Source: Candidatus Colinaster equi
Lineage (GTDB): Bacteria > Bacillota > Clostridia > Lachnospirales > Lachnospiraceae
Length of the DNA stretch: 48,001 nt
Assembly (NCBI GenBank): GCA_018064425.1
Contig: JAGHVF010000034.1
Location: 1-48,001 of the forward strand
Reading direction: 5' to 3'
Below the pieces are notes generated by a model. The model searched no databases and was not told the origin of the DNA. It saw nothing but the letters and a program-made list of their open reading frames with translations. The translations under genes and the position numbers were made by a program. Below, one piece after another: positions 33,473 to 42,098 of this stretch (positions within the stretch are counted from its first letter, which is position 1; each line of letters starts with the position of its first letter).

Positions 33473-35146
33473 TTATACCTTTAGAATAACAGGCTGAATC
33501 ATCGGTCTACGATTCATCTTCTTCCATATATACTCACTCAAAGAATCACGCATTGTTGATTTTATTTTGCCGCAATCCGTAACCGAACGATCTACCAAAT
33601 CAAGAACAACATCACTCATAAGCTGCGTCATCTCTTCCATCAGCTCATCAGACTCTTTAACATATATAAAACCGCGGGTAACAATTTCCGGTCCTGAAAC
33701 AAGAGTTCCCGTTGCTTCATCCAACGCTACAACCACAACCATAATGCCATTCTCGGATAATTGCTGTCGATCTCTAAGAACAGCATTGCCAATATCTCCG
33801 ACACCCAAGCCATCTACCAAGACATCCCCTACATGTACTTTGCCTTTGACTGCTGCCGCATCCTTCGAAAGCTCCAACACGTCTCCCGAAGACAATATGA
33901 ATATATTATCCTTTGGAATACCCAATTCCTCAACCAAATGTGCCTGAGCTTTAAGGTGCTTGTATTCTCCATGCACCGGAATTGCATACTGAGGTCTTAC
34001 AATCGTATACAACAACTTTATCTCTTCCTGACAGGCATGTCCGGATACATGGGCATCCTGGAAAATTACTTCAGCGCCCTTACCCAACAAAGCATTTATT
34101 ATTTTTGTAACCGGTTTCTCATTACCCGGAATCGGATGAGAAGAAAAAATGATAATATCATGCGGGGTTATCGATATCTTTTTATGCATGTCGGAAGCCA
34201 TTCTACTAAGTGCCGCCATACTTTCACCCTGACTTCCCGTAGTAATTATTGTCATCTTCTGTGACGGGTAATCCTTCATATTCTCTATCGGTATAAGAGT
34301 ATTCTCAGGAATATTGATGCAATTAAGTTTCTGAGCGGCTTCTATTATGTTAACCATACTTCGGCCTTCGACTACAACCTTTCGACCATGTCTGTATGCA
34401 GAATTAATAATCTGCTGCACTCTGTCAACATTTGAAGCAAAAGTTGCAATTATTATTCTCTTATCCGTATGCTCCGCAAAAATATTATCGAAAGTGGAAC
34501 CTACCGATTTTTCAGACGGTGTAAATCCCGGACGCTCTGCATTGGTGCTGTCACACATCATAGCAAGAACACCCTTATGTCCTATCTCCGCAAATCTCTG
34601 CAAATCTATTGCGTCTCCGTATACAGGAGTATAATCCACCTTAAAATCACCTGTATGTACTATTGTACCTGCAGGCGAATAAATAGCTAATGCGGCTGCA
34701 TCAACTATACTATGATTTGTCTTAATAAATTCAATTCTAAACTGACCCAAATTAATCGATTGGCCGAATCTAACCACTTTTCTTCTGACTGATTCCATAA
34801 GCTCATGCTCTTCAAGCTTATTCTCAATCAATCCCATCGTCAGTCTTGTCGCATAAATCGGCACATTTATCTGTTTTAGAATGTATGGCAATGCGCCGAT
34901 GTGGTCCTCGTGACCATGTGTAATCACAAAACCTTTTACTTTATCTATATTCTCTACCAGGTATGACACATCCGGAATAACAAGATCTATTCCGAGCATA
35001 TCATCATCCGGAAAGCTTAAACCGCAATCAATAACGATTATGCTGTCTTCATATTCTACCGCAGTTATATTCATTCCGATTTGTTCCAAACCGCCCAACG
35101 GAATAATCCGTACAGCACTGCCCGTTTTTTCTTTATCTTTATTCAA
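33473..35146 (-). CDS. rnj: Ribonuclease J
   Basis: 557 residues, metallo-beta-lactamase/beta-CASP family. It has HGHEDHIGA (77-85, zinc ligands), TNHSIVDAAALAI, HTGDFKVD and the beta-CASP region (DSTNAERPG...GSTF, TTGSQGE, IFSSHPIPGNE, VHVSGHA), plus the RNase J C-terminal domain. It degrades and processes mRNA with 5' exo- and endonuclease activity. SD GAGGAG, 10 bp before ATG, lies within the end of the DUF1292 gene, 3 bp upstream. It is inserted in the ireB-ruvX-DUF1292-mltG cluster. Whether it is J1- or J2-like is not decided. Confidence 0.95.
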   Translation of the reverse strand: MNKDKEKTGSAVRIIPLGGLEQIGMNITAVEYEDSIIVIDCGLSFPDDDMLGIDLVIPDVSYLVENIDKVKGFVITHGHEDHIGALPYILKQINVPIYATRLTMGLIENKLEEHELMESVRRKVVRFGQSINLGQFRIEFIKTNHSIVDAAALAIYSPAGTIVHTGDFKVDYTPVYGDAIDLQRFAEIGHKGVLAMMCDSTNAERPGFTPSEKSVGSTFDNIFAEHTDKRIIIATFASNVDRVQQIINSAYRHGRKVVVEGRSMVNIIEAAQKLNCINIPENTLIPIENMKDYPSQKMTIITTGSQGESMAALSRMASDMHKKISITPHDIIIFSSHPIPGNEKPVTKIINALLGKGAEVIFQDAHVSGHACQEEIKLLYTIVRPQYAIPVHGEYKHLKAQAHLVEELGIPKDNIFILSSGDVLELSKDAAAVKGKVHVGDVLVDGLGVGDIGNAVLRDRQQLSENGIMVVVVALDEATGTLVSGPEIVTRGFIYVKESDELMEEMTQLMSDVVLDLVDRSVTDCGKIKSTMRDSLSEYIWKKMNRRPMIQPVILKV

Positions 35147-35149
35147 ACT

Positions 35150-35422
35150 TTACTCCTCGTCATTTACAAACTTTACATCTTCCAACAAGTCTTCAAAGAC
35201 ACCTGCAACAGCATTAAGTTCCGTATCATCATCTACTATTGCATATACACTTTCTGTGTCTTCTTCCTTGGACATATCCTTGAGGATAAGCGCTTCACCG
35301 TCTCCTTCCTCAAAATCTGTCACTAATATATAATTCACGCCTGAAATTCTGGTCTGTTCCAAAACAAAAAATTCTACCGGTTCTTCTCCATCCGGACAAA
35401 ACGTTACTTTTTCAAGTTTCAT
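35150..35422 (-). CDS. DUF1292 family protein (YrzB-like)
   Basis: 90-residue acidic protein with the DUF1292 pattern: [25 protein letters not shown] then YILVTD and an acidic segment before [12 protein letters not shown] and [12 protein letters not shown]. Function unknown; it is almost always found next to IreB and RuvX in Firmicutes, as here. Its start overlaps the ruvX stop (ATGA, 4 bp), with AAGGAGG upstream inside ruvX. Probably cytoplasmic. Confidence 0.92.
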   Translation of the reverse strand: MKLEKVTFCPDGEEPVEFFVLEQTRISGVNYILVTDFEEGDGEALILKDMSKEEDTESVYAIVDDDTELNAVAGVFEDLLEDVKFVNDEE

Positions 35423-35853
35423 ACATCCTCCTTCATCTTGCGATAATCCAAATATCCCTGCAGGATAAATGTTGCCGCAATCTGATCCACATAGTCTTTT
35501 CGATGTTCTCTTCTAACCCCGGCTTCCATCATAAGCTTGTCTGCCGCAACAGTCGTAAGTCGCTCATCCCACATTACTACATTAAGCCCGGTTCTTCTTT
35601 CCAGCTTTTCCTTAAATTCATTCGTAAGCTCAACGCGCTCACCCTCATCGCCATTCATATGCTTAGGGCAGCCTAATACAATCTCACCTATTTCATAACA
35701 GGTAATAAGTTCTTCTATTCTGGCCAGTGTCTTTCTAAGCTTGTTAGCACTTTCTCTTCTGATAATCTCATGACCTTGTGCCGTAATAAGCAATGGATCG
35801 CTAATAGCAACACCACATGTCTTTGAGCCAAAATCAAGTCCCATTATTCTCAT
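35419..35853 (-). CDS. ruvX: Putative Holliday junction resolvase RuvX (YqgF)
   Basis: 144 residues, RNase H-like fold: [20 protein letters not shown] (catalytic Asp7), [15 protein letters not shown], and the C-terminal [13 protein letters not shown] plus [18 protein letters not shown] with the second and third acidic residues. YqgF proteins are essential in several bacteria and have roles in 16S rRNA 5'-end processing; the resolvase name comes from fold similarity. Start 35853 overlaps the ireB stop (TAATG); the SD is weak (GGGGACAG), suggesting translational coupling. An earlier in-frame ATG at 35871 has no SD. Confidence 0.92.
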   Translation of the reverse strand: MRIMGLDFGSKTCGVAISDPLLITAQGHEIIRRESANKLRKTLARIEELITCYEIGEIVLGCPKHMNGDEGERVELTNEFKEKLERRTGLNVVMWDERLTTVAADKLMMEAGVRREHRKDYVDQIAATFILQGYLDYRKMKEDV

Positions 35854-36125
35854 TACTCTATCTGTCCCCATTCATTGTTCACAATATAATCTTTGAACAG
35901 TTCTTCTACGAGTTCATCTCTCTCGACTTTCATAATGACACTTCTGGCACCATTATGGCTGGTAATATATGTAGGGTCACCGGACATAATATAACCAACA
36001 ATCTGATTAACCGGATTGTATCCCTTCTCCATCATAGCATCATAGACAGTCTTAAGCGCATCCTTTACGCTGATTTCCTTATCTGTCTCCACCTTAAAAA
36101 ATTGTGTATTTCCTAAATCCTGCAT
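35853..36125 (-). CDS. ireB: IreB family regulatory phosphoprotein (UPF0297)
   Basis: 90 residues: [20 protein letters not shown], then [40 protein letters not shown], and [12 protein letters not shown] near the end; highly conserved in Firmicutes. In Enterococcus the homologue IreB is phosphorylated on N-terminal Thr by the PASTA kinase IreK; Thr7 is present here, while position 4 is Leu. ATG at 36125 is chosen because GGAG lies 7 bp upstream; the upstream ATG at 36137 overlaps that SD. It is the first gene of the cluster, with a predicted promoter at 36187-36215. Confidence 0.93.
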   Translation of the reverse strand: MQDLGNTQFFKVETDKEISVKDALKTVYDAMMEKGYNPVNQIVGYIMSGDPTYITSHNGARSVIMKVERDELVEELFKDYIVNNEWGQIE

Positions 36126-36186
36126 TTTTTTCTCCATTTCAACAAATCTGTTTTTCTATTACAAAAGAATAAAAAACACCGACTTT

Positions 36187-36215
36187 ATATTAACTTAATT
36201 TGCATAAAGATTCAA
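36187..36215 (-). promoter_or_regulatory. Promoter of the ireB-ruvX cluster
   Basis: On the minus strand TTGAAT (36215-36210), a 17-base spacer and TAATAT (36192-36187). The -35 overlaps the mtaB stop codon, so the cluster can be read independently of mtaB. No terminator is seen after mtaB, so read-through is also possible. Confidence 0.7.
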
Positions 36216-37588
36216 CTTATTTCAAGTAACAACACTTCATCATTCAACATCTTTACAGCAACGCCTTTTACAATCTGGTTTACATAATCCGGTTTCGCCT
36301 TTATTGCCACGCGTACATAGTTTTGCGTGTATCCGCACATATACTTCTCACCATTCAATTCAATCTCTTCTTCAACGAGCATTTCCAGCGTTTTTCCCAG
36401 ATAATATTCTCGATATTTTCTACTCTGTTCTTTATTGATTTCTATCAGAGCTTCACTTCTGGCAGCTTTCACTTTCTCGGTATTTTGCTTAGGCAATGAT
36501 GCCGCAACAGTACCCTTTCTTACAGAGTATCTAAACACATGAGTCTCATAGAAGTTTACTTTTTTCACAAATTCATAAGTTTGTGCAAATTCTTCTTTTG
36601 ATTCTCCCGGGAAGCCGGTAATAATATCCGTTGTTATTGCCGGATGCTCATAATACTCTCTTATTAATTCAACTTTTTCATAAAATTCCGCCGTAGTATA
36701 ATGTCTGTTCATACGTTTAAGCGTATCATCGCATCCACTCTGCATACTTATATGAAAATGCGGACATACTTTGGTGTTCTTTGAAATTCTGCTTAAAAAA
36801 TCCCTTGTAATAACACGCGGCTCAAGCGACCCCAAACGAATTCTTTCTATTCCCGAAATCTTTGAGACCTCATCGATTACATCGAGCAAATCAACATTTG
36901 TATACTCTCCTTTATCCGCCATAGCATTATATGACGGCACTTTGCCCGACTCTTTAACATGATTCTCCAGCCCATATGAGCTTAAATGAATCCCGGTTAA
37001 TACTATTTCCTTGTAGCCGGCATATGCTAACTTAGTTATTTCTTTTATAATGTCATCCCTTTTTCTTGAACGAATCCTGCCTCTTGCAATCGGAATGGCA
37101 CAATAAGAACAAAACTGGTTACATCCATCCTGAATCTTCACATCAACACGGGTTCTCTGCTTTGAACCGTCGAGCGAACATTCTTCATACTGCGGTGCTA
37201 TCGACAAGTCACTTACAACAGTTGTTTTCTTTGTTTCGCCATGACTTAAAATGTGCTCTTCAACAATTTCGACTATTTTTGCCTTATTATTATTTCCAAC
37301 AATAACATCAATTGCTTCATCTGACTGTGCACCTTCTGTATCCGTCTGCGCATAACAGCCCGTCGCCACAACAACGGCATTGGGATTACTCTTCTTTGCA
37401 CGATGTAGCATCTGTCTGGATTTCCTGTCTGCAATATTCGTCACAGTGCATGTATTTATGACATATATGTCGGCTAATGTATCAAATGGCACAATTTTGT
37501 AACCATTATTTTCAAATTTTTGTTGCATAACTTCCATTTCATAGGAATTTACTTTGCAACCAAGGTTATGGAATGCTACAGTTTTCAT
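36212..37588 (-). CDS. mtaB: tRNA t6A37 methylthiotransferase MtaB
   Basis: 458 residues, radical-SAM methylthiotransferase. N-terminal UPF0004 domain with Cys11, Cys47 and Cys78 for one [4Fe-4S] cluster; radical-SAM motif CNQFCSYC (Cys156, 160, 163) for the second; then SMQSGCDDTLKRMNR and DIITGFPGES; C-terminal TRAM domain (about 395-458). It converts t6A37 to ms2t6A37 in tRNAs reading ANN codons. ATG at 37588 is chosen from the family start (MKTVAFHNLGCKVN) with AAAGGA upstream; an earlier GTG at 37612 has no SD. It is divergent from the HPr-like gene. Confidence 0.95.
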   Translation of the reverse strand: MKTVAFHNLGCKVNSYEMEVMQQKFENNGYKIVPFDTLADIYVINTCTVTNIADRKSRQMLHRAKKSNPNAVVVATGCYAQTDTEGAQSDEAIDVIVGNNNKAKIVEIVEEHILSHGETKKTTVVSDLSIAPQYEECSLDGSKQRTRVDVKIQDGCNQFCSYCAIPIARGRIRSRKRDDIIKEITKLAYAGYKEIVLTGIHLSSYGLENHVKESGKVPSYNAMADKGEYTNVDLLDVIDEVSKISGIERIRLGSLEPRVITRDFLSRISKNTKVCPHFHISMQSGCDDTLKRMNRHYTTAEFYEKVELIREYYEHPAITTDIITGFPGESKEEFAQTYEFVKKVNFYETHVFRYSVRKGTVAASLPKQNTEKVKAARSEALIEINKEQSRKYREYYLGKTLEMLVEEEIELNGEKYMCGYTQNYVRVAIKAKPDYVNQIVKGVAVKMLNDEVLLLEIS

Positions 37589-37621
37589 AGGTTTTTTCCT
37601 TTTTTTCGTCACTTTTATTTA

Positions 37622-37650
37622 TTGACTTTTATCACATATAACTATACTAT
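37622..37650 (+). promoter_or_regulatory. Promoter of the HPr-like gene
   Basis: TTGACT (37622-37627) followed by TACTAT at 37645-37650 (17-base spacer); an overlapping TATACT at 37643-37648 would give a 15-base spacer. It lies 40 bp before the start codon, with AAGGAGG between. Confidence 0.65.
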
Positions 37651-37690
37651 TAAATCGAAGGTATGAAAACTTAAGGAGGTATGTAATAAT

Positions 37691-37921
37691 ATGAAGACAG
37701 TACAGATTTCACTTAACTCAATCGATAAGGTTAAGTCATTCGTTAATGACATCACTAAGTTTGATTACGATTTTGACCTTGTATCGGGAAGATACGTTAT
37801 CGATGCAAAATCTATTATGGGTATTTTCAGCTTGGATCTTTCTAAGCCAATTGATCTTAACATCCACGCTGAAGACAATGCTGATTCTGTTTTGGAAGTT
37901 CTTAAGCCATACATGATCTAA
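37691..37921 (+). CDS. HPr-family protein without the phosphorylatable histidine
   Basis: 76 residues with an HPr fold pattern: the end of the second strand leads to VIDAKSIMGIFSLDL, where Ser41 aligns with HPr regulatory Ser46 and KSIMG is conserved. The HARPA segment around His15, which accepts phosphate from enzyme I, is replaced by DKVKSFV. It therefore cannot work as a normal PTS phosphocarrier; a regulatory role like that of Crh, through Ser phosphorylation by HPr kinase, is plausible but inferred. It has its own promoter, a strong SD (AAGGAGG) and a terminator, all on the plus strand against the surrounding genes. The Asp-rich sequence suggests an acidic soluble protein. Confidence 0.83.
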   Translation: MKTVQISLNSIDKVKSFVNDITKFDYDFDLVSGRYVIDAKSIMGIFSLDLSKPIDLNIHAEDNADSVLEVLKPYMI

Positions 37922-37945
37922 TTGTTTATCTGATAAGAGATTATT

Positions 37946-37979
37946 AAGAGCAGGACGATGTCCTGCTCTTATTTATTTT
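37946..37979 (+). terminator. Terminator of the HPr-like gene, may also serve thiI
   Basis: Perfect 10-bp stem AAGAGCAGGA / TCCTGCTCTT (37946-37955 with 37961-37970) followed by ATTTATTTT on the plus strand. thiI ends at 37982 on the other strand, so it lies between convergent genes; the U-tract is better for the plus direction. Confidence 0.88.
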
Positions 37980-37981
37980 CC

Positions 37982-39169
37982 TTATTCAACGCTTACTATT
38001 ATTGTCTCTTTTGTAGAAAGCGCTTCGTCCATAAGCTTATCTATGCAATCATCCAGATTGTGCTCATGCTTCTTTATTATATCCAAACTCGGTTTTGTAA
38101 CCGGATGCTTTGCCACAAAAATTGTACAGCAATCTTCAAAAGGAAGAATTGATGTCTCATATGTATCAATTTTCTCCGAAACAGATATAATCTCCTGCTT
38201 GTCCATACCAATACATGGTCTGTAAACAGGAAGTGTACATACTTCATTGGTACAAGCAAGCGAAGCCATTGTCTGACTCGCTACCTGTCCTATACTCTCA
38301 CCGGTAATTAAACCAAGACAATCTGTCTCTTTCGCAATATGCTCTGCGATTTTCATCATATATCTGCGCATGATTATTGTCAGTTCATCATGCGGACATT
38401 TCTCATATATTGCCAGCTGTATATCCGTAAAATTGATAACATGCAGGTAAATCGGTCCACAATACTTTGATACCTTTCTTGCCAGATCAACTACCTTCTG
38501 CTTTGCTCTCTCGGATGTATACGGCGGAGCATGGAAATAGACTGCGTCAATCTTTACTCCACGTTTTGAAACAAGATATCCCGCAACAGGAGAATCAATT
38601 CCGCCGGACAACAACAGCATTGCTTTTCCGTTCGTGCCAACAGGCATTCCTCCCGGACCCGGGATAATCTGCGAATAAAGATATATCTTTTCTCTTATTT
38701 CCACATATACGGTAATATCCGGATTATGCACATCGACCGATAATTCAGGATATGCATCCAGAATCACGCCGCCCAACTGCGCATTAATCTGCATCGAATC
38801 AAGCGGATATGACTTACGCGATCTTCTTGCATGTACCTTAAACGTCTTTCCCTCACGATTGGGATATACTTCAGCTACATAGTCTACAACTGTTTTTGAA
38901 AGTTTCTCAAAACCTTCGTCCTCGGCAAATTTCATCGGACATATTCCTGTAATACCGAAAACTGTCTTCAAATTCTCAACCGTCTCATCATAGTCGAAGT
39001 CAGACAGAGCATCTACATATACACGCCCTTCTGCCTTATGTACCAGAAATTCACCTTCACACCTTTTGAGTGCATATCTGATTTGATGCATCAATGCATT
39101 TTCAAATATATATCGGTTTTTTCCTTTTACACCGATTTCACCGTATTTAATCAAAAATGACGAAAACAT
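37982..39169 (-). CDS. thiI: tRNA 4-thiouridine synthase ThiI
   Basis: 395 residues, the Firmicute form without the C-terminal rhodanese domain of E. coli ThiI. N-terminal ferredoxin-like domain and THUMP domain (about 60-165), then the PP-loop LLLSGGIDSPVAGYLV and the C-terminal part with ITGESIGQVASQTMASL and LPFEDCCTIFVAKHPVT, whose Cys pair covers the catalytic disulfide position. It adenylates U8 of tRNA and inserts sulfur; the sulfur donor is usually a dedicated cysteine desulfurase encoded next to it, as here (19 bp upstream). SD AAGGAG. Confidence 0.96.
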   Translation of the reverse strand: MFSSFLIKYGEIGVKGKNRYIFENALMHQIRYALKRCEGEFLVHKAEGRVYVDALSDFDYDETVENLKTVFGITGICPMKFAEDEGFEKLSKTVVDYVAEVYPNREGKTFKVHARRSRKSYPLDSMQINAQLGGVILDAYPELSVDVHNPDITVYVEIREKIYLYSQIIPGPGGMPVGTNGKAMLLLSGGIDSPVAGYLVSKRGVKIDAVYFHAPPYTSERAKQKVVDLARKVSKYCGPIYLHVINFTDIQLAIYEKCPHDELTIIMRRYMMKIAEHIAKETDCLGLITGESIGQVASQTMASLACTNEVCTLPVYRPCIGMDKQEIISVSEKIDTYETSILPFEDCCTIFVAKHPVTKPSLDIIKKHEHNLDDCIDKLMDEALSTKETIIVSVE

Positions 39170-39187
39170 ACTATCTCCTTACTGCAA

Positions 39188-40354
39188 TTAATGTCTTGTA
39201 TATTTACGCAATGCCGGAATAATTTCCTTTAAGCATTGCAATGTATAATCTATTTCTTCCTTGGTAGTATATACGCTCATACTAACCCTTATTGTAGAAT
39301 CAAGCAGATTATTTTTCACCCCGATTGCTTTAAGAGTTCCCGATATTGCCGGTTTATTCGAAGCACAAGCACTTCCCGAAGATACATATACGCCCTTTTG
39401 TTCAAGTGCATGCAACAACACTTCTGCTCTTATTCCTTCAACCGATACACTAATTATATGCGGAGCACAACCGTGAATATCCTGCGTAATACCATTCACT
39501 GTGATACCATCGAGTGCCACCACTTCATCAATAAAATACTGTTTGAGATTGTATAGCTTAGTCACATCTTCGTCAAGTGTCGCATAACACAATCTTACAG
39601 CTTCGGCCATTCCTGCAATTCCCGGAACATTTTCCGTTCCCGATCGCATTCCTTTCTGCTGACCGCCACCCCATATAATAGGATGAATCTTCACCTTATT
39701 GCCAATATACAAAAATCCAACGCCTTTGGGGCCATGAATCTTATGACTGCTGACACTTAAAAGATCAATGTTCATCTTTTTGGGCAATATCCTGAACTTA
39801 CCAAAACCCTGAACCGCATCAACATGAAAAAGTGTATTGGGGTTAACTCTCTTTATTATTGCCCCCGCTTCCGCAATCGGCTCCAATGCACCTATTTCAT
39901 TATTGGTATGCATAATGGATACCAAAATAGTATCTTTCCTTATAGATGCTTCCAATTCATCAAGCTTTATTTTTCCATATTCATCAACAGACAAATACGT
40001 TATTTCAAAGCCCTGCTTTTCCAAATAATCGCACGTTTCCAAAATAGCAGGATGCTCTACACAAGTAGTAATAATATGCATACCGCTTCTTTTATTAGCA
40101 TTAGCTACACCGATTAAAGCCATATTATCGGATTCTGTTCCTCCCGAGGTGAACAGTATCTCTCTTTCATCACACTTCAAACTCGCTGCAATTATCTTTT
40201 TAGCTTCTGTAATATATCTCTCAGCTTCAACGCCCTTATTATGCATACTGCTGGGATTACCATAATCATCACACAGTACTTTGTACATAAGCTTCGCAGC
40301 TTCCTCACTGCACTTGGTCGTTGCAGAATTGTCCAAATATACTTCTTGCATCAT
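39188..40354 (-). CDS. Cysteine desulfurase, sulfur donor partner of ThiI
   Basis: 388 residues, NifS-like class V PLP enzyme. N-terminus VYLDNSATTKCSEEA; PLP lysine Lys205 in SSHKIHGPKG; catalytic Cys330 in SSGSACASNKPAISGTL. It moves sulfur from cysteine to an enzyme persulfide. Position directly upstream of thiI and absence of isc/suf scaffold genes point to tRNA s4U8 formation (NifZ/YrvO-like pairing) rather than general Fe-S assembly. The start overlaps the rsmE stop by 4 bp (ATGA); a second ATG follows directly. Confidence 0.93.
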   Translation of the reverse strand: MMQEVYLDNSATTKCSEEAAKLMYKVLCDDYGNPSSMHNKGVEAERYITEAKKIIAASLKCDEREILFTSGGTESDNMALIGVANANKRSGMHIITTCVEHPAILETCDYLEKQGFEITYLSVDEYGKIKLDELEASIRKDTILVSIMHTNNEIGALEPIAEAGAIIKRVNPNTLFHVDAVQGFGKFRILPKKMNIDLLSVSSHKIHGPKGVGFLYIGNKVKIHPIIWGGGQQKGMRSGTENVPGIAGMAEAVRLCYATLDEDVTKLYNLKQYFIDEVVALDGITVNGITQDIHGCAPHIISVSVEGIRAEVLLHALEQKGVYVSSGSACASNKPAISGTLKAIGVKNNLLDSTIRVSMSVYTTKEEIDYTLQCLKEIIPALRKYTRH

Positions 40355-41100
40355 TCTTTTCCTTCTAATAAATATACCAGCCAGCTAAGAACTGTCATTC
40401 CCGCTGTCTCAGTTCTTAGGATTCTCTTACCTAACGTTATTTCTTCAAATTGTTCAGCTTCAAACAGTTGTATTTCCTCCGGTGCAATACCGCCCTCCGG
40501 TCCAACAAAAAAGCCGATTGATTGTCCCGGTTTAATTGTCTCCATAATCTCTCTGGTCTTTGTCATATCTTCAGCCATTTCATATGGTACAAATACAACA
40601 TCAAGCCCCCTGGCAATATTTATTGCCTCTTTCACATTACATACATTCTCTACCTGCGGAATCACAGCACGCTTACTTTGCTTTGCTGCTGCCTCTGCTA
40701 TCGCATTATATCTTGTAATCTTATTTTTTGCTTTTTTCTCATCAAGTTTCATTACGCAGCGTTTCATCGAAACAGGTACTACGCAATATACTCCCAATTC
40801 TACTGCCTTCTGTATTATTGTCTCCATCTTGTCGCCCTTAGGCAATCCCTGAAAAAGATAGATTTTAGCAGGCAATTCAACTGCATCCTCTTTGATAAAC
40901 AACAATTCGCACTCTATAGTATCACCAAGATTTCGAATTTGGCAACGATATTCCTTACCGTCTGTTCCGTTGCTAACGGCAATTTCTTCACCGCTATGCA
41001 TACGAAGAACATTCTTTATATGATTCACATCACTGCCTTCAATCACTACTCTTTTGGTTGATACATTGATTTGCGAAGGCTCTACAAAAAACTGATACAT
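40351..41100 (-). CDS. rsmE: 16S rRNA m3U1498 methyltransferase RsmE
   Basis: 249 residues, SPOUT family. N-terminal PUA-like domain (MYQFFVEPSQINVSTKRVVIEG... HIKNVLRMHSGEEI), then LFQGLPKGDKMETIIQKAVELGV, SKRAVIPQV, and the knot region FFVGPEGGIAPEEI with LGKRILRTETAGMTVLSWL that binds SAM. It methylates U1498 of 16S rRNA. SD GAGG upstream, 19 bp after prmA. The rsmE-prmA pairing is common in Firmicutes. Confidence 0.95.
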   Translation of the reverse strand: MYQFFVEPSQINVSTKRVVIEGSDVNHIKNVLRMHSGEEIAVSNGTDGKEYRCQIRNLGDTIECELLFIKEDAVELPAKIYLFQGLPKGDKMETIIQKAVELGVYCVVPVSMKRCVMKLDEKKAKNKITRYNAIAEAAAKQSKRAVIPQVENVCNVKEAINIARGLDVVFVPYEMAEDMTKTREIMETIKPGQSIGFFVGPEGGIAPEEIQLFEAEQFEEITLGKRILRTETAGMTVLSWLVYLLEGKE

Positions 41101-41119
41101 ATAATCCTCATTTCAATGA

Positions 41120-42082
41120 TTACAGGTTCTTTCTTGCTGTAACTCCTACCCATTCACCCTGATAATTCACATCAATCACCTCAAGGCCTGCCTTCTTGCA
41201 TGCCTCAATAACAGTATCCTCTTTGCCATTTATTATTCCGGATGTAATGTACACTCCTCCCTTTTTGAGCTGATTAACAATAACCGGTGTTAATTCAACC
41301 AGTATCGGAGCTAAAATGTTGGCCACAACAATATCATACTTCTCGTATCCGACCGCATCCTGAACAGCTTTATCGTCGATAATGTTACCAATCAACATCT
41401 GAAAAGCATCTTTAGGTATCCCGTTTGTCTCCATATTCTCAGCTACAGCCGGTACAGCACAAGGATCCAAATCAGTACCCATACAATGCTTTGCACCATA
41501 CATAATAGCAAGAATTGCCAGGATTCCGCTTCCGGTTCCAACGTCCAACAATTCTGTATCAGATGTTATATATTGCTTCATTTTCTTAATACATAACTGC
41601 GTTGTATCATGCATACCTGTTCCGAAAGCCGTGCCCGGATCAATATGCAATATCTTCTTATCTTTATCCTCCGGACGTACTTCCTCCCACGAAGGAATAA
41701 CCAACAAATCATCTACATAAAAATGATGGAAAAATTTTTTCCAATTGTTTATCCAATCAAGATCTTCTGTTTCGGAGATTGTAACCGTTCCGTCACCTAT
41801 ATCCATAAATTCCTTTAACGAATTTAACTCTTCATGAACCATTGCCACAATGGCATCTATATCCACGGCTTCCTTCTGTTCAACAAAAAAGCTCAAATAG
41901 GCAATACCGTCATCTTCTTCGGTCTGTGGTGCAATATCCACAAACATCTGCTCTTTCTCCAATGGAGTCAGCGGAATCTTATCCTCAATCTGTGCACCCT
42001 CCAAACCGCAATCATACAAATCACTGATAATAATATCCTCAGCGTCTGTTATTGTTTTAATTCGTATTCTTGTCCACTTCAT
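41120..42082 (-). CDS. prmA: Ribosomal protein L11 methyltransferase PrmA
   Basis: 320 residues. N-terminal L11-recognition domain (about 1-110), then the SAM domain: LVIPSWEE, HIDPGTAFGTGMHDTTQLC, motif I LLDVGTGSGILAI, and the NPPY-like VVANILAPIL. It trimethylates L11. ATG at 42082 is chosen with AGGAG 6 bp upstream; a TTG two codons earlier has no better SD. It lies 16 bp after the GH18-type gene in the same unit. Confidence 0.95.
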   Translation of the reverse strand: MKWTRIRIKTITDAEDIIISDLYDCGLEGAQIEDKIPLTPLEKEQMFVDIAPQTEEDDGIAYLSFFVEQKEAVDIDAIVAMVHEELNSLKEFMDIGDGTVTISETEDLDWINNWKKFFHHFYVDDLLVIPSWEEVRPEDKDKKILHIDPGTAFGTGMHDTTQLCIKKMKQYITSDTELLDVGTGSGILAILAIMYGAKHCMGTDLDPCAVPAVAENMETNGIPKDAFQMLIGNIIDDKAVQDAVGYEKYDIVVANILAPILVELTPVIVNQLKKGGVYITSGIINGKEDTVIEACKKAGLEVIDVNYQGEWVGVTARKNL

Positions 42083-42098
42083 ATACAACTCCTATTGC

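Noticed and set aside
35872-36137. Upstream in-frame starts for ruvX and ireB
   Set aside because: The ruvX one (35871) lacks an SD and extends beyond the family N-terminus; the ireB one (36137) overlaps the SD of the chosen start.
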